Below are positions 57,499-64,000 of a stretch of 64,000 nucleotides of DNA, one piece after another; the first letter of the stretch is position 1; every line of letters starts with the position of its first letter. Made by a program: the position numbers and the translations under genes. The stretch comes from Bacteroides finegoldii DSM 17565 (lineage in GTDB: Bacteria > Bacteroidota > Bacteroidia > Bacteroidales > Bacteroidaceae): NCBI RefSeq assembly GCF_000156195.1, contig NZ_GG688320.1:62001-126000 (forward strand), read 5' to 3'. The notes under the pieces are model-generated. The model was not told the DNA's origin. It saw only the letters and a list, made by a program, of their open reading frames with translations, and did not search any database.

Positions 57499-58692
57499 AT
57501 AGCAGTTGGCATAGGTAACACGCATCTTGCCCAAATCAAGCAAGGCTGGATAGAAAGCCCTATCCTGTATATGGCATTGATTGGAAGACCGGGAGCAAAC
57601 AAAAGCCACCCGCTCAGCTTTGCCATGAAACCGTTTCTTGATTATGATTACAAACAGAATCAAGAGTTTGAGAAAGCACTTGCAAAATATGATGAACTGA
57701 TGAGCATGAGCTGTAAAGAACGTACGGATAGCGGTGAGGAACAGTTTCCACAAGAACCAATTCGTAAACGCTTCTTGATTTCGGATGTAACACCTGAAGG
57801 ATTGAGCCTTATTCATGCGCAAAACAAACGTGGCTTATGCTTGTGGGCTGATAAATTATCCGCTTGGTTCAAGAACTTCAACCGTTACAATAGTGGTTCG
57901 GAAGAACAATTCTGGCTGTCGGTATTCAGTGCCAAAACCACTATATCCGACCGCAAGAATGCCAAGAGTTCCATCTTCATCAAGCGACCGTATATATCGG
58001 TTATCGGCACTATCCAAAAGAAAATTCTCAGTGAACTGGCTAAGGGCGAACGCTCCAGTAACGGATTTATTGAACGCATTCTGTTTGTAATGCCCAATCT
58101 GTAACAGAAAGCACGTTGGAATGACAAGGAGCTTCCGGAGAATATTGAGCAAGATTAGAATACCATTATTGACAAGCTGATACAACAAGAGTATACCCTC
58201 AATGAGTTTGGAGAGATAGAACCGCATATTCTTGTCCTCACTGAGGATGCCAAAAGACGGCTTTACGAATGGCAGCACCATTTCTCTGAGTTGTGCGACC
58301 GAGAAACAAACGACACCATTGTGAGTATCTATTGCAAGCTGGAGATATACATCACCCGTTTCTGTCTGATTATCCAATTGGCACGATGGACTTGTGGAGA
58401 GTATGATAAAACCTGTATCGACCTGTTGACAGTAGAACAAGCCATTAAACTGACGGAGTATTTCAAAGAATCTGCATTAAGTGTTCAAAATATTCTCAAT
58501 GAAAATGCGCTCAACAGCCAACAACAGGCGATAGTCAATCTGCTTCCTCCAGCCTTTACAACTGCCCAAGCGATACAGATAGCCGAGCAGAGTGGAATGA
58601 AGGAACGAACATTTCAACGCTTTCTCAATGACAACATCGGGACTTTGTTCCGCAAAGAGAAACATGGAGAATATTCAAAGATTAATCCGTGA
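57499..58692 (+). pseudogene. DUF3987 (primase/helicase-like) gene, truncated with two stops
   Basis: The frame begins abruptly with VGIGNTHLAQIKQGW and the Walker-like ALIGRPGANKSHPLSFAM, then PFLDYDYKQNQEFEKALAKY and LCLWADKLSAWFKNFNRYNS, matching DUF3987 proteins of Bacteroides mobilizable elements. The N-terminal part is missing. TAA at about 58102-58104 and TAG at about 58156-58158 interrupt the frame, after which it continues to 58692 with EPHILVLTEDAKRRLYEWQH. The stops are TAA and TAG, not TGA, the opposite of the pattern in the large element. Confidence 0.8.
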
Positions 58693-58770
58693 CATTTTTG
58701 TCGGTTTTGACACTTTCCAAGCGAAAACGACAACAACGACAAAAGTGACACACCCAAAAAGAGACATACA

Positions 58771-59852
58771 ATGAGTACACATAGATTCATATTAGAACCC
58801 TACAAAGGTGTCAGTACTCGGCATACTTGCCCAAACTGCCACCGCCAAAGATGCTTTTCAAAGTACATTGATACGGAGAAACAAATCAAGTTCCCAGAGT
58901 ACGTGGGGCGTTGTGACCACGAGCAGAAATGCGGTTATCACTTCACACCTCGTGATTACTTTGAGCAGAACCCGTCTGAGAAAAACAAGTTTGCAGAGAA
59001 GGAGAATAGTTTCATGAACTATGCCTCTATTAAGGAAGCGCAACCAATAGCCACTTCCTATATTGATTTGGATATAGTCAATCATTGCATGGCTATCCAG
59101 CGAACAAGTTGTTTCAATTTCTATCGGCTCAGTTCGGAGAGACGGAAACATTAAAGCTCATGAAGAGATATAAGGTCGGTACATCCAAGTTTTGGGACGG
59201 TGCAACTGTATTCTAGCAAACGGACAATCAGAATAAAGTCCATACAGGCAAAATAATGCTTTACAATCCCGAAACGGGTAAGCGGATAAAAGGACCATAT
59301 AATCATGTCACGTGGGTACACTCCGTGTTGCACAAAGATGATTACAATTTGAGGCAATGTTTCTTCGGTGAACATCTGCTTCCTGAAAACAAAAGCCGTC
59401 TTGTTGCACTGGTCGAAAGCGAGAAAACGGCACTCATTGCTTCCTACTATCTGCCGCAATTCCGATGGATAGCATCGGGTGGAAAGAACGGTTGCTTCAA
59501 TGCCAACAGCCTATCCGTTCTGGCAGGAAGAAGCGTTGTATTATTCCCCGATTTGGGAGCGACCGACTATTGGCAGAGCAAAATCGGTCTGATGAGAAGC
59601 TACGGAATTGAGGTACAGATGTTCGATTCCCTGGAAGCCAACGCCACTGAAAACGAGCGAAAAGAGGGGTACGACATAGCCGATTATCTGCTCAAAGTGA
59701 AGCCTGATGAAGCTATCCTCCAACAGATGATAAGAAAGAATCCTGTCCTGAAAACACTGATCGAGACATTCGATTTGAAGCTCATCAGTGTACAACAAGA
59801 CACTCCACAACCGAAGGTTTCACCGCCCAAGAAACGAGGATTCAGACTTTGA
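58771..59852 (+). pseudogene. DUF6371-type zinc-finger/Toprim-like gene, frameshift and TAG
   Basis: The start MSTHRFILEPYKGVSTRHTC has a zinc-ribbon (CPNCHRQRCF, then RCDHEQKCGYHF). A frameshift near 59085-59095 breaks the expected ANKLFQFLSAQFGETETLKL segment, and a TAG at about 59214-59216 follows GTSKFWDGATVF. After that the frame runs on: NPETGKRIKGPYNHVTW, LVALVESEKTALIASYYLPQ, RSVVLFPDLGATDYW. Such proteins accompany mobC and relaxase genes in Bacteroides elements and probably prime replication. Broken here. Confidence 0.75.
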
Positions 59853-59885
59853 AAACATGGAGAGAAATTGAGACTTTTTTACTGT

Positions 59886-59946
59886 AGCAAGTTAATGTCG
59901 GTGTATTACATTTCCCGACCACTTGCTCCTCAAAAAGTCTGAGGAG
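59886..59946 (+). other. Candidate transfer origin (oriT) with two hairpins
   Basis: AGCAAGT at 59886-59892 pairs with ACTTGCT at 59921-59927, reinforced by GTCGG at 59897 and CCGAC at 59915. A second hairpin pairs CTCCTCA at 59926-59932 with TGAGGAG at 59940-59946. The pair lies about 45 bases upstream of mobC and the relaxase gene, the usual place for oriT. Confidence 0.5.
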
Positions 59947-59991
59947 GCGGCTCCCGATGGTCACAAATTATTCACTAAAAGCAATTCAAAA

Positions 59992-60300
59992 ATGGAAAAG
60001 AAATATACGATAACACTCCGCCTGTCATACGACCAATTCGCATGGCTCGGTGCGCTTTGCAGACGGAGCAAGCATACCCAAAACGCAGTCATTCGTTCGC
60101 TCATTGAAAATGGAACGGTACGTGAGCGAATCACAAAAGAGCATATCCACATCATCCGTCAGTTGATAGGAGAAAGCACCAACCTTAACCAGTTGGCGAA
60201 GCAGGCAAACACCTACGGATTCTTTGCCGTTGCCAAAAGATGTGAAGAGATGGCGCAGCGTATTAACCAACTCATAAAGCAACTAAAAGATGATAGGTAA
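59992..60300 (+). CDS. mobC: MobC-type relaxosome protein
   Basis: A 102-residue protein starting at ATG 59992 (MEKKYTITLRLSYDQFAWLG). It has the ribbon-helix-helix start and the MobC helix pair, including the family motif IIRQLIGESTNLNQLAKQAN. MobC proteins open the DNA at oriT for the relaxase. Its last codons overlap the relaxase start (60290), so the two are translationally coupled. The frame is undamaged although the genes upstream are broken. Confidence 0.85.
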   Translation: MEKKYTITLRLSYDQFAWLGALCRRSKHTQNAVIRSLIENGTVRERITKEHIHIIRQLIGESTNLNQLAKQANTYGFFAVAKRCEEMAQRINQLIKQLKDDR

Positions 60301-61231
60301 ACAGACCAAAGGAACATCATTCGGTGGTTGTATCCGCTATGTTCTCAAAGAGGAGAAATCCAAATTGCTGGAAGCTGTCGGAGTCGATGGTACACCTGAA
60401 CAAATGGCAGAGCAATTTGAATTACAGGCGTTGCTCAATGACAAGGTAAAGAATATTGTCGGACACACCTCGCTCAACTTCTCTCCTGAAGATGGCAAAC
60501 GCTTGAAGTCTGATGATGCGTTGATGTTGCAAATTGCCCATGACTATATGAAACTGATGGGCATCGAAAACACACAATACATCATCGCCCGGCATATCGA
60601 CCGTGAGCATCCACATTGTCACATCGTTTTCAATCGGGTGGATAATGACGGTAAGACGATTAGCGACAAGAACGACTTCCGCAGAAATGAAAAGGCGTGT
60701 AAGATGTTGACGGCAAAATACCGTTTGTACTTTGCCAATGGTAAAGAACATATCAAAGAGGAACGCTTGCGCCCATACGACCGGGCAAAGCATGAGATAT
60801 ACAAAGCGTTGAAAGAGGAACTGCCCAAAGTACAAAATTGGACTGACTTGAAAGATGCCCTTGCCGACCGTGACATTGATATGAAATTCAAAGTCAGCCG
60901 GACTACAAGAGAAATACAGGGTGTCAAGTTTGAGTACAACGGTTTTTCTTTCTCCGGCTCAAAAGTCAGCCGGGAGTTCAGCTATTTGAATATCGACAAC
61001 CGATTGGAACAGAATGCTTGGGAGTCCTCGTTTGAATACCCCAAACAAGGGTTCACGCATAATGATGAAGAAGTACAGCAAAGCGTTTCCCATTCTGAAA
61101 CTGATTCAAGCATCAGTCTTGGTCTGTTAAACGGCAGCTCTTCCTATGATGCTACTGCCGCAGAAGAAGCAGAGTTCAATCGCCTTATGAAAAAGAAAAA
61201 GGCTAAGCGCAAGCGAAGTTTTCATTTATAA
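60290..61231 (+). CDS. Relaxase (mobilization nuclease)
   Basis: A 313-residue protein of the relaxase/mobilization nuclease family. It starts MIGKQTKGTSFGGCIRYVLK, has GHTSLNFSPEDG, and the metal-binding motif IIARHIDREHPHCHIVFNRV around residues 101-120 with the HxDxxxxHxH histidines. The catalytic Tyr is probably in the first 30 residues (CIRYVL). The C-terminus is short and basic. It nicks the oriT just upstream. No internal stop, in contrast to the relaxase of the large element. Confidence 0.9.
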   Translation: MIGKQTKGTSFGGCIRYVLKEEKSKLLEAVGVDGTPEQMAEQFELQALLNDKVKNIVGHTSLNFSPEDGKRLKSDDALMLQIAHDYMKLMGIENTQYIIARHIDREHPHCHIVFNRVDNDGKTISDKNDFRRNEKACKMLTAKYRLYFANGKEHIKEERLRPYDRAKHEIYKALKEELPKVQNWTDLKDALADRDIDMKFKVSRTTREIQGVKFEYNGFSFSGSKVSREFSYLNIDNRLEQNAWESSFEYPKQGFTHNDEEVQQSVSHSETDSSISLGLLNGSSSYDATAAEEAEFNRLMKKKKAKRKRSFHL

Positions 61232-61266
61232 TTCACTATTTATTAACTTTTTAAATTCAATCATTT

Positions 61267-61671
61267 ATGGTACAAAACGATTTAATTCTCGATTTCAATC
61301 TCTACTTGTGTGAGAAATTCGGCTACAAGAACAGTTGTAGCGTGATGCAAAACGCCAATGGCCTTTGTGTGGACATCCGTGAGCGTGATTTAGACTGCTA
61401 CATCCGCTTCTGGGAGTATAGCTGCGGAAGAGGCAACTTCCCCGACTGGAGCATCATCATTGTGCGCAGTAACTTCAAAAAGAACCAAGCCGAAAGCCTA
61501 AAAGACTTGGCTCGTTTCTTCAAGGAGTATATGCCACGCTACGGTTACAAATACCTCTGTAGCGAAGGGGATGACTACAAGTACTATCAGACACTTGGTC
61601 TGAAACTTATCCATAACGACCTGTTCGGACAAGAGAACTATGGATTGGCGATGAAGGATTTAAATGTCTGA
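61267..61671 (+). CDS. Unknown 134-residue protein
   Basis: The protein is compact and aromatic-rich: LILDFNLYLCEKFGYKNSCS, then LDCYIRFWEYSCGRGNFPDW and YGYKYLCSEGDDYKYYQTLG. There is no signal peptide or membrane helix. It follows the relaxase by 35 bases and probably belongs to the same transferred block. I do not recognise it. An anti-restriction or immunity role would be possible but is not shown. Confidence 0.55.
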   Translation: MVQNDLILDFNLYLCEKFGYKNSCSVMQNANGLCVDIRERDLDCYIRFWEYSCGRGNFPDWSIIIVRSNFKKNQAESLKDLARFFKEYMPRYGYKYLCSEGDDYKYYQTLGLKLIHNDLFGQENYGLAMKDLNV

Positions 61672-62061
61672 TACTTGGTTTAGGGTTAAGGAGGGGATAT
61701 TCCTTCTCCTTTACTCAGATATTCCACATTATGAAAATGAGTTATTAGAATATGGCTTTACTTTCCCAACGATTTAAGGACTTTCGCTAAGCTTTTTCTG
61801 CGCCATATTTGAATGGACATATAAATCTAAAGCTACAGAAGTATTAATATGCTCCACAAAAAGCAGCTAATGAAACTTAAAATCAATTTGCCGACAGTAT
61901 TTCTGCTTATAGATATAAAGAATGGACTTGAAAAAAGGGACCAAAAGATAGTCACCATCCCAATCCCCCTGATAAATGAAAATAAATTCCTTAGTTTATG
62001 TAGCTACTAAGTCATTAGAAGCGTAAAAGAAACTTTATTGATTATTTGTATCATAAGCCAA
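61672..62061. other. Gap without supported genes
   Basis: 390 AT-rich bases between a plus-strand and a minus-strand gene. A short in-frame stretch (PHYENELLEYGFTFPTI) near 61720-61780 looks like the tail of a lost gene, but has no start. No strong terminator was found. Confidence 0.4.
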
Positions 62062-62607
62062 TTAAATTAGCACAACGGTTGTCAATTTACTACTGGTTTT
62101 ATAATTGCCAATCAAGTCACCTCGAAAAACTTTTTCAGCCTCCAGTCTTTCACCTTTCTCAATCTTATAAATATGGAGGATGTCATTGGGGTTAAGGCTG
62201 CTGTTTGCAGCTTTAATTACCAGCAATGCCTTTTTCTCTTCATGCTCGACTACTTTAAATCTGACAGCTCGATCCATGTACTTTACAAGCACCTCGGAGT
62301 CCAAATCTAATTCTTGGACGTACACTGCTGAATCCTGGAATCCCCAAATACTATCTACGGAACGAGCCAAAAGGTAATCATCCCATGTCGAGAAACCCAA
62401 GTATAAGGCTATGGTATTAAGTGTATAAGAGTTGGTACGATGGTCGTCATCGATATAACCCATTAATCGTTTGAGAGTAGTTACACCGATGGAACGCTGC
62501 GTTACGTCCAATATCAACTTGGCCAGCATATCAAAATCCTTTGCCTGATCAAAGAGCAAGCCAGACTTTTCTTTGAGGTCGCCAATTACTATATTGCTTA
62601 ATATCAT
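62062..62607 (-). CDS. Unknown protein with possible N-terminal DNA-binding region
   Basis: A 181-residue protein. The first 90 residues have the pattern RSIGVTTLKRLMGYIDDDHR followed by SYTLNTIALYLGFSTWDDYL, known from many Bacteroidetes proteins of presumed regulatory function. The second half is a beta-barrel-like region (VLVKYMDRAVRFKVVEHEEK, LHIYKIEKGERLEAEKVF). It is the last gene of an operon with a PP2C phosphatase; start and stop codons touch. It may be the regulator or effector of that system. Confidence 0.6.
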   Translation of the reverse strand: MILSNIVIGDLKEKSGLLFDQAKDFDMLAKLILDVTQRSIGVTTLKRLMGYIDDDHRTNSYTLNTIALYLGFSTWDDYLLARSVDSIWGFQDSAVYVQELDLDSEVLVKYMDRAVRFKVVEHEEKKALLVIKAANSSLNPNDILHIYKIEKGERLEAEKVFRGDLIGNYKTSSKLTTVVLI

Positions 62608-63296
62608 TATACCGTTACTTTTATGAATGAATAATTATCATCCATGTCGGGAGCCATATCATCCAAACACTTCAGATTTATCTTGTCACATGAAGCTGCG
62701 TATTCTTCAACAGGGAGCTGCTTATAAAATCCATCAGAACATAAAAGAAACGTATCTCCTTTCGCAACAGATAGGACTTCAATAGGAATCTCTTCCTTGA
62801 TTTCATCACCCATAATGGCACGAGTTACAATCGCCGCATACTTCTCATAAATAGAAGAAGTAATGGCCATTTTGTTTGAGAGTTGCTGGACAATAGAATG
62901 GTCTATTGTCCAGAATTCCATTTTGCTCTTGCTAAATTTATACACTCTACTATCACCAAGCCATGTAATATATGCATAGGCACCTTTAATCAATAGCACC
63001 GCAATGACAGTTCCCATTCTTTTACCACTAATTTCCATCCGTTTAATCATAAGGGCATCATTAGCAAACACAATTGAGTCCCTCAAAAGATTCTCAGGCG
63101 TATAATTGGTGGTATTCTTCTCCACATACTCCACAATACTTTCAGCCACAGTTTGAGAGGCTATCTCACCATGTGAGTAGCCCCCCATACCGTCAGCTAA
63201 TACAAATATTGCAGAGTCTGCAGACAGTGAACGATGGATTACATAATCCTGGTTCACTGTTCTACTTCCTCTATTTGAATATTTTATTATGTTCAT
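62607..63296 (-). CDS. PP2C-type serine/threonine phosphatase
   Basis: A 229-residue protein with the PP2C metal-binding motifs in order: SRTVNQDYVIH (Asp), FVLADGMGGYSHGEIASQTV, RMGTVIAVLLI, ITWLGDSRVYKF and FLLCSDGFYKQLP, ending DMDDNYSFIKV. It removes phosphate from Ser/Thr. Two bases separate it from the ATPase gene and it touches the 181-residue gene, so the three form an operon. No kinase is visible in the window; it may lie beyond the right edge. Confidence 0.88.
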   Translation of the reverse strand: MNIIKYSNRGSRTVNQDYVIHRSLSADSAIFVLADGMGGYSHGEIASQTVAESIVEYVEKNTTNYTPENLLRDSIVFANDALMIKRMEISGKRMGTVIAVLLIKGAYAYITWLGDSRVYKFSKSKMEFWTIDHSIVQQLSNKMAITSSIYEKYAAIVTRAIMGDEIKEEIPIEVLSVAKGDTFLLCSDGFYKQLPVEEYAASCDKINLKCLDDMAPDMDDNYSFIKVTV

Positions 63297-63298
63297 TC

Positions 63299-64000
63299 TT
63301 ATTTTACAGCTTGTATAGTATCTCCACCGTGTTTGGTGACACGAGGACGAATGCTAATCTTTATCGGACGCTGAGTAATCGCTTTATCAGTCGCTTTGTT
63401 AGCCCATAGGTAGGCTTCACCTGAACCCAATGCTGCCATTTCTGTAGCTGTTAGCGTTTGAAGGGGTGTTATCGCCTTTTGGACATGCTTCACCCATGCG
63501 GGTGAACTAAAGCGGTGCATCACTACCATCGAACTAAGTTCGATGATTTCAGTAGGCAAACTCATTGGATCCTGACTGGCAATCATGATTGAAACGCCCT
63601 TATGACGCATTTCACGAATTGCCGTAGTGATAGAATCTACTAAATCCTTGTTGTTCATGTATTTATGAGCTTCATCAAATACGATGAACTTGTTGAATGC
63701 CTTACCATCCACAGTCATCACACTTGAGAATATATTGAGCATGACAACAAATAGGCCTAATGCTTCTTCTTTTTCGATAAACTCATCACGCAAGTCAACG
63801 ATGATAAGTCTACCCGGGCGAAGGTACTGCTGCAGCTTACAACCATCAGTAATATACTCCTCTGCAAAATCCAATTTGGTATTGGCCAATGCTCTTTGAG
63901 AAGTAGAGAGGTGGTCACTATTAGCAACGCCAAAACGTATGTTGGCCAGCGACATATTTTGACGACAAGCCTTCATAATCTGTTTCAGTTCTTTGATATA
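63299..64000 (-). CDS. HerA/VirB4-like ATPase, C-terminal part
   Basis: The frame is open to the right edge, so only about the last 233 residues are visible. It has a hydrophobic beta strand ending in LIIVDLRDE, the Walker B FNKFIVFDEAHKYMNN, and the arginine-finger-like REMRHKGVSIMIASQDP and SLPTEIIELSSMVVMHRFSS, typical of HerA, VirB4 and DUF87 hexameric DNA translocases. The Walker A lies outside. Together with PP2C phosphatase this arrangement is known from some phage-defence and DNA-processing operons; which one applies cannot be decided here. Confidence 0.75.
   Translation of the reverse strand, partial: YIKELKQIMKACRQNMSLANIRFGVANSDHLSTSQRALANTKLDFAEEYITDGCKLQQYLRPGRLIIVDLRDEFIEKEEALGLFVVMLNIFSSVMTVDGKAFNKFIVFDEAHKYMNNKDLVDSITTAIREMRHKGVSIMIASQDPMSLPTEIIELSSMVVMHRFSSPAWVKHVQKAITPLQTLTATEMAALGSGEAYLWANKATDKAITQRPIKISIRPRVTKHGGDTIQAVK

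Larger units (their letters stand above)
57499..61671 (+). mobile_element. Remnant of a second mobilizable element
   Basis: A 4.2-kb block on the plus strand with broken DUF3987 and DUF6371-type genes, an origin-like hairpin pair, intact mobC and relaxase genes and one unknown gene. No integrase is present, and the left end cuts the DUF4369 copy 3. It could still be mobilized in trans as part of a larger molecule, but probably no longer excises. Confidence 0.65.

Overview
ORGANISM. The window looks like a Bacteroidales gut bacterium (Bacteroides, Phocaeicola or Parabacteroides type). The signs are a hybrid two-component sensor beside a secreted carbohydrate-active-like enzyme, DUF4369, DUF4251 and DUF1573 exported proteins, a TonB-type outer-membrane barrel, RteA/RteB/RteC regulators, IS1380, ISL3 and IS5-like transposases of Bacteroides type, AT-rich intergenic DNA and promoters with a TAnnTTTG -7 box.

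LAYOUT. (1) 1-2502: chromosomal sensor fragment and secreted enzyme. (2) About 2700-5930: insertion-sequence debris, a membrane AraC-type regulator and an intact IS1380-family element. (3) About 6000-45100: a large integrative, probably mobilizable, element. Its left part (6492-18284) is a cargo run on one strand: a small coiled-coil protein, a degenerate and a canonical ferritin, MarC, class I aldolase, phosphoglycerate mutase, Hsp20, an ECF sigma factor, phosphofructokinase, a CPA2 antiporter, alpha-glucan phosphorylase, a ureohydrolase-like protein and methylglyoxal synthase. Then come rteA-rteB-rteC (18507-23020), a transfer module (23146-29513: accessory protein, relaxase, coupling protein, adenine methylase, primase, M23 peptidase), a 10-kb array of related proteins of unknown function (29588-39715), topoisomerase III, two excisionase-like HTH proteins and a tyrosine integrase (43698-44927). 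No mating-pore genes are seen. (4) 45217-57498: a chromosomal envelope cluster on the minus strand (outer-membrane barrel, transglutaminase-like lipoprotein, O-antigen-ligase-like protein, DUF1573, repeated DUF4369/lipoprotein pairs), invaded by an IS5-like element and partly decayed. (5) 57499-61671: remnant of a second mobilizable element, with broken replication genes but intact mobC and relaxase. (6) 62062-64000: a three-gene operon (unknown protein, PP2C phosphatase, HerA/VirB4-like ATPase) running off the right edge.

MAIN OBSERVATIONS. Eight transfer/replication genes of the large element contain eleven in-frame TGA codons, and no TAA, TAG or frameshift, mostly at positions where the family has tryptophan. 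All open frames with this module's internal TGAs end in TAA or TAG, while the cargo genes use TGA as an ordinary stop. This suggests conditional decoding or leaky readthrough of UGA as Trp in the transfer module. Independently, three control regions of the same element carry four TGAC boxes at exact 10-bp spacing, which looks like a shared helically phased operator. The cargo looks like a portable glycogen/glycolysis and stress package under rteAB-type control. The 10-kb array is an expanded protein family with at least seven copies of one domain.
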